Source: Anaerolineales bacterium UBA3082 (lineage in GTDB: Bacteria > Chloroflexota > Anaerolineae > UBA7937). From it: a stretch of DNA of 58,683 nt. This document shows, piece after piece, positions 33,303-41,542 of the stretch (positions are counted from its first letter, which is position 1; every line of letters begins with the position of its first letter). Below the pieces are notes generated by a model. The model searched no databases, was not told where the DNA came from, and was given only the letters and a program-made list of their open reading frames with translations. The DNA lies in the NCBI GenBank assembly GCA_002366595.1, contig DFBK01000086.1:43813-102495 (forward strand), written 5' to 3'. The position numbers and the translations under genes were made by a program.

Positions 33303-33842
33303 CTAGTCACCTTTCGCCTTGTTGACCCGCAGTTCCAGGATCCCATTCTTGTGGCTAGTGGTCACTGTCGCCGGGTCGACGAGATGAGGGAGCAATATCT
33401 CCTTGACGTATTTCCTCCCCCCCTTGGTGGAGAGAGAAAGGACGTCACCCTGAACATCGACCTCTATCTCCTCCTCGTCTACCCCGGGCAATTCCACCAC
33501 CACGAGGATGACTTCCCCCTCATCGAAAATATCGACTAAGGGTTCTCGCGTCTCAGTAACTATAGGCCCTCTCTCCGTCTCTCGAATGTTGCCGAAAGAC
33601 TCAACGCGAGGAACCCCGCCCAGGCCAGTTTTCACCGTGAACCCATAGACCCCTCGAGCCTTCTCCAAGCCCTTGATCTTGAATTCTCCCTGGCGGGTGA
33701 CCTCAGATTCCCCCTCCTCGACCATTTCGGATAACAGGTCGATAAAGTTGCCTAGTCCCTTGAAGAGACCACCACGGCCTAGATCGATGCTGATGCCACT
33801 CTCGGATATTCTTTTTCCCCTCTTCTTTCTTTCGCCAGCCAC
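33303..33842 (-). CDS. gvpH: Second GvpH-like Hsp20 protein
   Basis: A 179-residue Hsp20, paralog of 25280: the N-terminal helix (LGRGGLFKGLGNFIDLLSEM), the ARGVYGFTVKTGLGGVPRV segment, and the alpha-crystallin domain (ILVVVELPGVDEEEIEVD, HKNGILELRVNK). GTG start with GGAGGTG. The operon position before the Cdc48-like gene pairs a holdase with an unfoldase. Confidence 0.87.
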   Translation of the reverse strand: MAGERKKRGKRISESGISIDLGRGGLFKGLGNFIDLLSEMVEEGESEVTRQGEFKIKGLEKARGVYGFTVKTGLGGVPRVESFGNIRETERGPIVTETREPLVDIFDEGEVILVVVELPGVDEEEIEVDVQGDVLSLSTKGGRKYVKEILLPHLVDPATVTTSHKNGILELRVNKAKGD

Positions 33843-33883
33843 CTTTCACCTCCTTTTAGTTGCTTCCCGCTGACAGTGATACT

Positions 33884-34669
33884 TCATGACTTTGGTCCTT
33901 TAGACTTGGCGCGCTGCAGATACTCCTCAAGGGTAGAAATGGACACCCCTATTTCCACTCTGGTCATGGCTTTCCACCAACGTTTACGAGCCTCTTCGTA
34001 TTGCTCTGGATTATCCTGCCATTCCCGAAACTGGGCGAAGACCCTTTCTAGACCTTCCCCCGCCTCCTCCCACTGGCCATCAAAGGAGAGGGAACCGATC
34101 TCTCCTGCCACTACCTTCTCCCCGCCACCAAAGGCAGAGAGAGCCACGTCGCGCTCGAAATCGGTGCCCTGCCCACTGCTCACCCCAGAGACCAAATAGC
34201 CAACAACATCGCCGAAAGCCATGGCAAATCGCCCTTCCAAACCTAGTCTATATCCAGCGTTTACGGCCAGAAAGGTCACCAAACGCAATATGGCATCGCT
34301 GTTGTTGACCCGTGCGGGACTTCTGTTCTCCTTGAGACGGGAAAGAACCGCGAGGGCGTCTTGGTAGGAGAGAGGCGGTTTGTCGTACCAATGGCGAGGG
34401 GGCAGAAGTGCGACGTTGAAATCGCTCAGGTCGAAATCCCCGATCTCCCCAACCCTCTGCAAGCCAAGCCTCAACTGCTGCCACAGCTTGGCAAAGAGCG
34501 CCAGAGCGACACCAACGTTAGGCCGTAGAACGATCTCCGGTCTGACCCCATCCCTCACCAACACTTCACACTCAATACCCTCCAGAACTTGCAACTCCAC
34601 CGGCAACGTGATCTCCACACTGCCAGTGGTCCGACCGGCTGAACGGATCCTCCGCCTGTCTAAAACCAT
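33884..34669 (-). CDS. Hypothetical protein with AbrB-like N-terminus
   Basis: The 261 residues begin with a segment (RRRIRSAGRTTGSVEITLPVEL) resembling the swapped-hairpin DNA-binding domain of AbrB/SpoVT proteins, then a larger alpha-helical domain without known motifs. It is the first gene of the operon leading to the Cdc48-like gene, and follows a good promoter. It may be a regulator of the locus; the similarity is limited to the first about 45 residues. Confidence 0.55.
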   Translation of the reverse strand: MVLDRRRIRSAGRTTGSVEITLPVELQVLEGIECEVLVRDGVRPEIVLRPNVGVALALFAKLWQQLRLGLQRVGEIGDFDLSDFNVALLPPRHWYDKPPLSYQDALAVLSRLKENRSPARVNNSDAILRLVTFLAVNAGYRLGLEGRFAMAFGDVVGYLVSGVSSGQGTDFERDVALSAFGGGEKVVAGEIGSLSFDGQWEEAGEGLERVFAQFREWQDNPEQYEEARKRWWKAMTRVEIGVSISTLEEYLQRAKSKGPKS

Positions 34670-34723
34670 CCTCGCCGCCTCCCCTGGAATCTAGCAATGC
34701 CTATAGCAGATTGTCTAGCATAG

Positions 34724-34752
34724 AATATAGCACAAAATGGCAACTTTGTCAA
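34724..34752 (-). promoter_or_regulatory. Promoter of the Hsp20/Cdc48 operon
   Basis: TTGACA (34747-34752), 17-bp spacer and TATATT (34724-34729) with extended -10 TGC form a near-consensus sigma70-type promoter. Predicted start about 34717, 48 bp before the ATG at 34669. Confidence 0.85.
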
Positions 34753-34859
34753 GCCGTTGAATCTTGGCATGGGGATGACCACCCCAGCATCTCTAGTATG
34801 AAGGAGTTTGTGATATAATAACCACGGGGATTGGTCGCACATCGCGCTTATGGAGACCG

Positions 34860-36005
34860 ATGGATAACTCTCTAGACTACTATGAAATTCTCCAAGTGCA
34901 TCCCCAGGCTGAGGCGGAGGTTATTGAGGGGGCCTACAGGCGGCTGGCACGGAAATATCATCCCGACCTAAACAAGGACCCGAAGTCGGCGGAGAGGATG
35001 AAGGAGATAAACGCCGCCTACGAGGTCCTGAGCGACCCGCAGAAGCGAGCGGCCTACGATGATTCTCAGGCTGCTCGTCTTCGCTCCGCTTCTCAGGCTG
35101 AGCCCTCGCCTAGTCCTATCCTAGAGGTCATTCCCACATCGCTAGACTTCGGCTCCCTTCAGGCAGGACAAAGCAGAACATTGACGCTCTATCTCAAAAA
35201 CGCGGGGCAGGGGACACTGGAGGCTGCCGTTCGAAGAAGTTGCTCTTGGCTGAGAACAGAGATCTCGGCAATGGGGAGAAATCAAACCATCGTCCAGATA
35301 ACCGCCGAAACGAAAAGGCTAGCAGCCAACCAACTTCACCAAGCCTCCATTGAGATGGGCTCCGCTGGCGGTAGCGTATCCGTACCGGTAAGGGTATGGG
35401 TGACGGCTCCAGCGGAGATCGATAGGGGGGCAGTACTTCTCAGAAGGGGAGAGGCAGTCATTGTTCTGGCAACTATCATTCTAGCGGGATTTGCACTCTT
35501 GTCGCGGATAGGGGAGAAAATCAATCCTGTGCCATGGGAATCGGTTACCCCGATATCAAGACCACCAACCAATGTGTCGCTCACGCCAAGAACGACAGAT
35601 TCAAAGAGGATCTACATCGTGAAAAGCGGCGATACCCTTTCGGAAATCGCTGCTCGGCACGGTATCTCCGGGGAAGCCCTTGCCGAAGCCAATAACATCG
35701 GCGATAAGGATATCATCCCTGTGGGACAGAGGTTGATTGTACCGGACACCAGATCTTTGACCCTTCAAAGGGATGTGCTTGTCATCTTCCTGGCGCTGGC
35801 CGCTCTCATCGCCATCCTCTACTCTCCTGCGGGAAGAGAGATCCTTAAATACGGCGATGGACGTCTCGTCTTTTCGCTAGCCAGCAGGAAACTAGGCATT
35901 GAGCGCCAAGCGAAGGGCCGTGGGCTAACGATCTGGTTCAGATCCGGCGATGAAAAAGGTTGGGAGTGGAGCGTAAGACGGTGTCCCCCTCACCAAGGAG
36001 GCTAA
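34860..36005 (+). CDS. Membrane J-domain protein with LysM domain
   Basis: The 381-residue plus-strand protein has an N-terminal J-domain (about 4-68, HPD in KYHPDLNKD), an Ig-like/ASPM-type beta domain (about 85-180, SLDFGSLQAGQSRTLTLYLKN), a membrane helix (about 198-215, AVIVLATIILAGFALLS), a LysM domain (about 250-296, YIVKSGDTLSEIAARHGI) and a second membrane helix (about 305-322). A J-domain on one side and a peptidoglycan-binding domain on the other would tie DnaK to the envelope. It is the only plus-strand gene of the locus, with TATAAT at 34814-34819. Domain sides relative to the membrane are inferred. Confidence 0.85.
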   Translation: MDNSLDYYEILQVHPQAEAEVIEGAYRRLARKYHPDLNKDPKSAERMKEINAAYEVLSDPQKRAAYDDSQAARLRSASQAEPSPSPILEVIPTSLDFGSLQAGQSRTLTLYLKNAGQGTLEAAVRRSCSWLRTEISAMGRNQTIVQITAETKRLAANQLHQASIEMGSAGGSVSVPVRVWVTAPAEIDRGAVLLRRGEAVIVLATIILAGFALLSRIGEKINPVPWESVTPISRPPTNVSLTPRTTDSKRIYIVKSGDTLSEIAARHGISGEALAEANNIGDKDIIPVGQRLIVPDTRSLTLQRDVLVIFLALAALIAILYSPAGREILKYGDGRLVFSLASRKLGIERQAKGRGLTIWFRSGDEKGWEWSVRRCPPHQGG

Positions 36006-36092
36006 GAACTCACCCAGCCCCGCTATCACTGCAATCTGTCCCCCGCCGATCCTTGCTCTAATTCCTCCAGGATAGACACTTCATCTGGTTAC

Positions 36093-36737
36093 CTATCCCT
36101 TCTTCTTGTCAAAGTGCAAGATCAGAGCGCCGTTATTGAACACCCAATTAAGGCTCTCTTCGACAACCTCCGGCGGAAGGGCGAACTCGATCTGATAGCG
36201 AGGAGGAGCATCCTCTTTCAGACTTCGGATTGCCAAAATGCCATCCTCGGTCTCCACCGCGATCTCCTGATCCCGATGATATGGAAAATCGATAATCAGT
36301 TGATAATCAGGGTTGCCGTCAATTATCTCCCATTTCGGGTCCTTGGGATATAAGGAAGGCTCTCCAATCGTCCCCCGTTCGTATTCCCTCCTTCCTACAG
36401 CATGGTCAGATTCTTTGGCTGACCATGCTTTGCCCCTCCTGGTACTTGCCAGGGAACGCTGAAGGATTAAACCATATCCCACTTCACCCCTCACCCTGGC
36501 CACTTCCTCTCTCGACCTCTGGTTCCCTCCCCGGCCCCTGGCCCAAGTCGTACCAGGACGGGCTGGCAAGTACCGGGGCAGGCGAGGTATGGAAGAGACG
36601 CTTCTGCGGGGGGCGAGTGTGGCGCGGGCTGAGTTGGGGACGAAGAAATATCCCCCGCAGGAGGGGCACCGGCTCCTCTTATTGACCTGGGCTCTGACAA
36701 CAGAAAGACAATGAGGACATCTTACCACCCTTGTCAT
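36093..36737 (-). CDS. Zinc-ribbon - Hsp20-like fusion protein behind a c-di-GMP riboswitch
   Basis: The 214 residues start with a zinc ribbon (CPHC near 8, CPSC near 24), pass through a long Arg-rich, low-complexity linker and end in an Hsp20-like beta-sandwich domain (about 135-212, YQLIIDFPYHRDQEIAVETEDGI; ending FNNGALILHFDKKKG). It shares the 'NNGALILHF' final strand with Hsp20 family members. The upstream minus-strand region carries a GEMM-I riboswitch and terminator (37052-37155), so its expression should depend on c-di-GMP. Confidence 0.75.
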   Translation of the reverse strand: MTRVVRCPHCLSVVRAQVNKRSRCPSCGGYFFVPNSARATLAPRRSVSSIPRLPRYLPARPGTTWARGRGGNQRSREEVARVRGEVGYGLILQRSLASTRRGKAWSAKESDHAVGRREYERGTIGEPSLYPKDPKWEIIDGNPDYQLIIDFPYHRDQEIAVETEDGILAIRSLKEDAPPRYQIEFALPPEVVEESLNWVFNNGALILHFDKKKG

Positions 36738-36906
36738 TTCCTTCCTCTCCTTTCTGCTCCTTTTGCCAGACTTGAAATCCGATACAGTTTTTGCCCTGAA
36801 AGTGTTCTAATTTCCTGGGCTACTACAGCACCAGCCATGGCAGGCATCCAAATTTCCGAGATCACCTGCCCTTGACCTCTTGATGATTTTGAGGTATAAT
36901 AGAAAA

Positions 36907-36982
36907 TAGCCGATTGGGTTTCCCAATCTAGGCAGGGCACCGTGAAAGCTTGGCGGCCTGAGCGGTGCCCTTATTGTTTATG
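36907..36982 (+). ncRNA. Small RNA candidate, copy 1
   Basis: A strong promoter (TTGACC 36872-36877, 17 bp, TATAAT 36895-36900) starts a short transcript with hairpin GATTGGG-TTT-CCCAATC (36912-36928) and a terminator-type stem GGGCACCG/CGGTGCCC (36935-36942 with 36963-36970) followed by TTATTGTTT. The terminator loop contains GCTTGGCGGCCTGAG, exactly shared with copy 2. No open frame of note. Confidence 0.65.
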
Positions 36983-37051
36983 AGAAGACGCTGGCCTTTT
37001 TCTTAGATCAACTCCACTGTCTCTAGATGGTGAAGATCATGGAAGAGAAAC

Positions 37052-37087
37052 AAAAACGGGCTGCTGAAGAAACCTCTTCGGCAGCCC
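37052..37087 (-). terminator. Terminator of the third GEMM riboswitch
   Basis: The 13-bp stem GGGCTGCCGAAGA opposite TCTTCAGCAGCCC (37075-37087 with 37058-37070) is followed on the minus strand by GTTTTTG. The 5' arm is also the 3' end of the aptamer, so the two folds compete. Confidence 0.88.
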
Positions 37088-37155
37088 GGCTATCCCAAAA
37101 AGTCAGGACCCGTGACTTTGCGCCCTCACCTTTCGATGAGTTTGCCTTTTCGGAG
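37075..37155 (-). promoter_or_regulatory. GEMM-I c-di-GMP riboswitch upstream of the zinc-ribbon/Hsp20 gene
   Basis: On the minus strand: AAGGCAAACTC, the GAAA-capped hairpin CTCATC-GAAA-GGTGAG, GGCGCAAAGTCACGGG, and GGGATAGCCGGGCTGCCG, matching GEMM-I. G at the position equivalent to 20 supports c-di-GMP. Sharing its last bases with the terminator predicts that ligand binding permits transcription (ON switch). Confidence 0.88.
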
Positions 37156-37361
37156 TTATCTCCCTCATTTAATGAGGACAAGCAGAATCCACTAGTTAAT
37201 ACATAATTCTACCCCAGTTGGACACATCTGAAGGTTAAGATCTCATTAACGTCCACTCTGCTACATCCTCCGGGCCGAGATGATTACGGAAAGCAATACA
37301 CTAAGGCCAACGGCCCCATCTGAGCCATGACTTCTTGACGAGTTTGAGGTATAACATAATT

Positions 37362-37430
37362 GCTTGGGTTTCCCAACCTAAGCGGGGCACGGTGAGGGCT
37401 TGGCGGCCTGAGCGGTGCTCCTCTCTTTTA
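37362..37430 (+). ncRNA. Small RNA candidate, copy 2
   Basis: A weaker promoter (ATGACT 37327-37332, 17 bp, TATAAC 37350-37355) precedes a hairpin TTGGG-TTT-CCCAA (37364-37376) and a stem GGGCAC/GTGCTC (37385-37390 with 37415-37420) with a CTCTCTTTT tail. Loop and hairpin sequences match copy 1, 450 bp upstream. Confidence 0.6.
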
Positions 37431-37503
37431 AGTGAGCCATCCGCTGTTGCGCATGCTCGAACGGTGCACAGATTATAGCCCATAACCTCTATCAAGTCAA
37501 TGG

Positions 37504-37814
37504 GTGACTGCGGAGAGAAAAGTCTCTACAAGTTCGGATTTCGCGGGGAAGGAGAGAAAGAGGGCGATCTGTGACAGCATGGGTTGCTGGGCAGATTCTG
37601 AGGAAAGGCCTCCAAATGATAGTGTCCAAAGATGGCCACGTAGGACTGATGATTTCCTACTCTCCATTCTGGAGGAGATGGCCGAAGGAGTCCAAGAAGG
37701 CGACGTGGCGGCCAGGAGGAGGGTGTTGCGCCAGTTCGTGACCAATGTGGAGGTGGGAAGAAAAAGGGGAAGGCTCTGGTACACCTTCCCGCTCTCCCAG
37801 GTCCGCGGGCTATA
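37504..37814 (+). pseudogene. Remnant of a serine recombinase C-terminus
   Basis: The last part of the plus-strand frame (DVAARRRVLRQFVTNVEVGR, then GRLWYTFPL) resembles the end of the large serine recombinase family, where an 'RR.L...V..IEV..G...YTFPL' stretch closes the protein. No catalytic domain is present. The frame runs into the tRNA-Arg gene at 37817, so it is a decayed insertion beside a tRNA. Confidence 0.5.
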
Positions 37815-37816
37815 CT

Positions 37817-37894
<78 letters not shown>

Positions 37895-37993
37895 AAAACA
37901 GTTGAAAATAGGGAGTCAAATACTCCGAAGCAGTTGGTCTTGTTTCCCTTTTCGCTATTCAAGGATAACACAGGCAAAGAGGGAAGTCAAGCC

Positions 37994-38572
37994 TCATTTC
38001 TTTTCGCTCAATTCCTTTATCACTTCTTTGTTTAGATTCCTCACATGTTCTATGAAACCCGTAACAGCGCCCAAGATATGTATGAACTCATTGCGGACTA
38101 CATCGTCGACAAGCGGATAGGACATCCATTGGCCGAGAAGTTCTTTCTTCTTCCTGCTTACGTGGGCTAGTTCTCCATACATGAACATCTCAAGTATGCC
38201 CCTGCATGTGATGGTTTCACCGTCTATTCTGACAGGGGATTCGGCATCCAGGAACCTGTTAAGGTTGCTCCGTGAGTTGCTGAACAAGTCTTTCTTTCCT
38301 TGTGAGATAGGTAGAGCATCATAGATTCTTGCCACATTTCGGATAGAGCACCTTTCATTATCTTGATAGAAGAAGCGAAACGTCAGTATGAATGCTCGTA
38401 TTGCCTCAGCATCAGGCCATCTCGTTTCTGTTCTAGTGGGCTCACCTTTCTTCCAAGAAATGCTGATGCCACTGTCTTGCTCACGCAAGAACTGCACGAA
38501 ATTGGAATTCCTTAGTATTTCAGCCTTGCTATTAAAGAGTTCTAAGGCTTCTAGGTCTTCTGAGATGGTCAT
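37994..38572 (-). CDS. Hypothetical protein
   Basis: A 192-residue, mostly helical protein (EIRNSNFVQFLREQDSG-like start, RAFILTFRFFYQDNERCSIRNV in the middle). No known motif is seen. Base composition (AT-richer than the gas vesicle genes) and lack of conserved neighbours suggest acquired DNA. A good ribosome site (AAGGTAAGAGA) supports the start. Confidence 0.65.
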   Translation of the reverse strand: MTISEDLEALELFNSKAEILRNSNFVQFLREQDSGISISWKKGEPTRTETRWPDAEAIRAFILTFRFFYQDNERCSIRNVARIYDALPISQGKKDLFSNSRSNLNRFLDAESPVRIDGETITCRGILEMFMYGELAHVSRKKKELLGQWMSYPLVDDVVRNEFIHILGAVTGFIEHVRNLNKEVIKELSEKK

Positions 38573-38637
38573 TCTCTTACCTTACCTTCTATAGCAGGCT
38601 TCCTCATTACAAGCGGAGGTCAAGCGAACCGCAAACA

Positions 38638-39615
38638 CTAAAACTGCTTCCGCTTTCTCAGACTTGACCGAATCACTTGTTTAACCAGTTCCAATAGTCT
38701 TGGCAAGTCACCAAACGAGCAAACGATGAATTTGCTACAGAATTCGCGAAGTGTGTACGTGTTACCTCTAGCCAACCTCCTGCCTAGAGATGACGGAAGG
38801 AAAACGCTATCAGACGCAAGTTCGCTTACTCGAAGCCTCTCTTCAATGAGCGCTACGTTGCTGCTAGAATCATCAAGGTTATCTAATTCCTGAAATTGCC
38901 TCTTGGAGTGAGCAACAAAATCTGGGCCAAATGAGTTAACAAGGGTTAGGAAAGATGCTTTCCGAGTAATGTCCTCCAAAATCCGCGTATCTTCCACTTT
39001 CCCCAACGTCGTACCTTTGCCTAGAACGCGGAGCCTTGCCGTAGTGACTAGAATAGGAAGCACGAAGAAGGGTGTAACGTCTTCGGGATGCAAACCGAAA
39101 ACTGGCCACCAGATAGATTCTGAAATCAGCCGAGGTAGCCCATACTGCAATTGATTAATCCCCCGTCTAATTTCGGCATCATATGCGTTGCCAGTTGACA
39201 AATCAATCTCAATCCCCTTGTAGCATAAAGGTGCACTGTCTTCGAACTCCCAGATTGGGTTAGTTGAAACCTTACAGAACGAGAATCTGTCAATCGGTCT
39301 TATTATGTAACCTTCGCCCACCGGGAAATCTGGCCTATTAATGTCAGGCAAAAAGACCCAAGTGATGTTGGGTGTTCTGTATTTGCATTCTATGAGTAGT
39401 TCTAGGGATGCAGTTACCTTATTGGGATTGCTTGTAGGAAACAACAAGTTACCCCTCAAGTCAATTGAAAAGTCCTTAGTTTCACCAGCCTCCATACGTT
39501 CATAGCAATAATCAGGCTCAACAATGAAGCCGCTCTTCGCTAAGACCTTTGCAGTTTCAAACTCGAGAGGAAAACCCGAACTGAGAAGACCCTTCTTCCA
39601 CTTCTTTTTCGCCAT
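38638..39615 (-). CDS. Orphan protein with PD-(D/E)XK nuclease-like motifs
   Basis: About 325 residues. The N-terminal part has an arrangement suggestive of the restriction-endonuclease fold: GFPLEFETAKVLAKSGF (Glu), DFSIDLRG (Asp), then LELLIECKYRTPN (ECK). The rest is not recognised. No methylase gene lies beside it, so a complete restriction-modification system is not shown. AT-richer DNA and position beside another unknown gene suggest acquired accessory material. ATG at 39615 has AAGGTG upstream. Confidence 0.6.
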   Translation of the reverse strand: MAKKKWKKGLLSSGFPLEFETAKVLAKSGFIVEPDYCYERMEAGETKDFSIDLRGNLLFPTSNPNKVTASLELLIECKYRTPNITWVFLPDINRPDFPVGEGYIIRPIDRFSFCKVSTNPIWEFEDSAPLCYKGIEIDLSTGNAYDAEIRRGINQLQYGLPRLISESIWWPVFGLHPEDVTPFFVLPILVTTARLRVLGKGTTLGKVEDTRILEDITRKASFLTLVNSFGPDFVAHSKRQFQELDNLDDSSSNVALIEERLRVSELASDSVFLPSSLGRRLARGNTYTLREFCSKFIVCSFGDLPRLLELVKQVIRSSLRKRKQF

Positions 39616-39859
39616 ACGCACATCACCTTGTCGGTCAAAGGCAGTCACCAGCCCTGTGCCACCCTCCACCAATCAGTATAGTTTAATAAACAGAAGTATG
39701 CAACTTTTCTGCCCTACAAATCTTCCTCTAGGCGTAATCTAAGCGTAGGGATTAACATAAGCAAGATATTATGTCAAAAGATGGACCCTTGTCAAGGGAG
39801 ACCAGAGGGCTGAAGATAGTCTCCCCGCGCGATGGGCTACAGACGTTTGAGAAGCCGTT

Positions 39860-40438
39860 CTAGAGGCCCAGCCTCGGCTTGCAGAGTATCTCCAGGATCC
39901 GCAGGTCGAAGAAGGTCTGGGTGTTAGCAGGCACCAGGACTACAGCGGTATCGGCACCCCGTCCCGTGCCCGCGATGGCGATCACCTCCTCGTCGGTGCG
40001 CACCAAGCCGGCATCGGCAGCCATGAGGGCTATCTCACAAGCCACCTTCATCCCCTGGCCGAAGATGCGCAGAGTATAGGCTATGATCTCCCCCAACTCG
40101 TAGGTGCCTAACTTCTTGCGCACCGCCCTACCCACCCCGCCGAAAGCGTGCTGGCAAGTTAAAATCCTGGCCCCCGCTCCTTCGATGGCCGCCCGGTTTT
40201 CCTCCTTGAGTTCCTGCTCGTTGGGCTCGCGGAACCCCGTGGAGTGGGTGACAGCCACCAGATCGTACCCCTTGAAGAACTCCGCCGCCCGAGCCCCGGT
40301 CTCCCCGGTGGTAGTTGCCACCAAAATGGTTTTGATCCCCAACTCATCGGCTCGTGCCTTGGCGATCTCCAAAGTCCTTTCCGTGTTCTCTTTCCCTTCG
40401 CTATCGAAGTAGACCCCTCTCACGGTGATCTCAGACAT
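39860..40438 (-). CDS. Pyruvate kinase alpha/beta (C-terminal) domain-like protein
   Basis: The 192 residues match the stand-alone pyruvate kinase C-terminal domain family: KTILVATTTGETGARAAEFF, VAVTHSTGFREPN, and ETDEE-like VIAIAGTGRGADTAVVL. No catalytic barrel exists, so it is not a pyruvate kinase. Such proteins occur widely in archaea and thermophilic bacteria; the function is not known. Strong ribosome site (AAGGAGGTCGATG). Confidence 0.85.
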   Translation of the reverse strand: MSEITVRGVYFDSEGKENTERTLEIAKARADELGIKTILVATTTGETGARAAEFFKGYDLVAVTHSTGFREPNEQELKEENRAAIEGAGARILTCQHAFGGVGRAVRKKLGTYELGEIIAYTLRIFGQGMKVACEIALMAADAGLVRTDEEVIAIAGTGRGADTAVVLVPANTQTFFDLRILEILCKPRLGL

Positions 40439-40462
40439 TTTACATCGACCTCCTTACTAGAA

Positions 40463-40600
40463 TTATGGCTTAGGGGGCAGGATTAGAACCACCTCGGCTG
40501 TCAAGGTGCGCCCGTCCTCGCTGAACTGGCCGAAAATGGCTACCGCCGTGCCCCTCTGCAACTACTCCGCATTCACCTCCCCCTCTCCGTCTCGCACTAG
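40463..40600 (-). pseudogene. Remnant of an OB-fold-like secreted protein
   Basis: The minus-strand frame reads AVAIFGQFSEDGRTLTAEVVLILPP and ends at TAA 40463-40465, with an in-frame stop upstream and no start. It resembles the 'G..V.V.G....G..L.A..I' tail of small OB-fold modules. It is a gene fragment. Confidence 0.4.
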
Positions 40601-40606
40601 CGACTG

Positions 40607-41542
40607 TTATTTCTTCATCTCTTCCCTAAACCAGGAGATGGTAAGTTTGAGCCCTTCTTCCAGCCCGATCTTTGCCTCCCACTCTAAGGTCCTTCTGGCC
40701 CTCGTTATATCTGGCCGGCGCACGCGAGGGTCGTCAGGGGGCAGGGGACGAAAGACCACATCCGCCTTATTCCCGGTAAGTCTATTCACCACCTCCGCTA
40801 GCCCTAGGATCGACATCTCCTGGGGGTTACCCAGGTTCACCGGCTCTGCCTCAGGGGAGAAGAGCAACCTCTCGATCCCCTCTATCATATCCGAGACATA
40901 GCAGAAGGAACGGGTCTGAGTGCCATCGCCATAGATGGTGAGGGGCTCTCCTCGCAAGGCTTGGCCCAGGAAATTGGGTACCACCCGGCCATCATCTAGG
41001 CGCATACGAGGACCATAGGTGTTGAAGATGCGGGCGATGCGGGTATCCAACCCATGATACCGATGATAGGCCATAGTTAAGGCCTCAGCGAACCGCTTGG
41101 CCTCATCGTAGACCCCCCGGGGACCGATGGGGTTCACGTTCCCCCAGTACCCCTCGCTCTGGGGATGCTCCAAAGGGTCGCCGTACACCTCCGAGGTGGA
41201 GGCCAGAAGATATCGAGCCCCCTTAGCCCGCGCCAGCCCCAAACTCTTATGGGTACCCAAGGCCCCCACCTTCAAAGTCTGGATCGGGTACTCCATATAG
41301 TCGTTGGGACTGGCTGGGGAGGCGAAATGCAAGACTGCATCTAAAGGCCCCTCGACGTCGAGGTATTCGGTCACGTCTTGCTTGATGAAGCGGAAGTTGT
41401 CATTGTTCGCCAGATGTTCAATATTGGCTGTGCTCCCGGTGATAAGGTTGTCCATGGCTATCACCTGATGGCCTTGCTCCAAGAAGCGGTCGCACAGGTG
41501 CGAGCCCAAAAAGCCAGCCCCACCAGTAATGAGAATCTTCAT
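40607..41542 (-). CDS. UDP-glucuronate decarboxylase-type NAD-dependent sugar epimerase
   Basis: The 311 residues are an extended SDR: TGGAGFLGSHLCDRFL (NAD site), DNLITGSTANIEHL, the YDEAKRFAE catalytic Tyr/Lys, NTYGPRMRLDDGRVVPNF. These features fit UDP-xylose synthase rather than UDP-glucose epimerase. It converts UDP-glucuronate to UDP-xylose for surface glycans. ATG at 41542 has AGGAGG 5 nt upstream and overlaps the previous stop (ATGA). Grouped with the O-antigen ligase-type gene. Confidence 0.88.
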   Translation of the reverse strand: MKILITGGAGFLGSHLCDRFLEQGHQVIAMDNLITGSTANIEHLANNDNFRFIKQDVTEYLDVEGPLDAVLHFASPASPNDYMEYPIQTLKVGALGTHKSLGLARAKGARYLLASTSEVYGDPLEHPQSEGYWGNVNPIGPRGVYDEAKRFAEALTMAYHRYHGLDTRIARIFNTYGPRMRLDDGRVVPNFLGQALRGEPLTIYGDGTQTRSFCYVSDMIEGIERLLFSPEAEPVNLGNPQEMSILGLAEVVNRLTGNKADVVFRPLPPDDPRVRRPDITRARRTLEWEAKIGLEEGLKLTISWFREEMKK

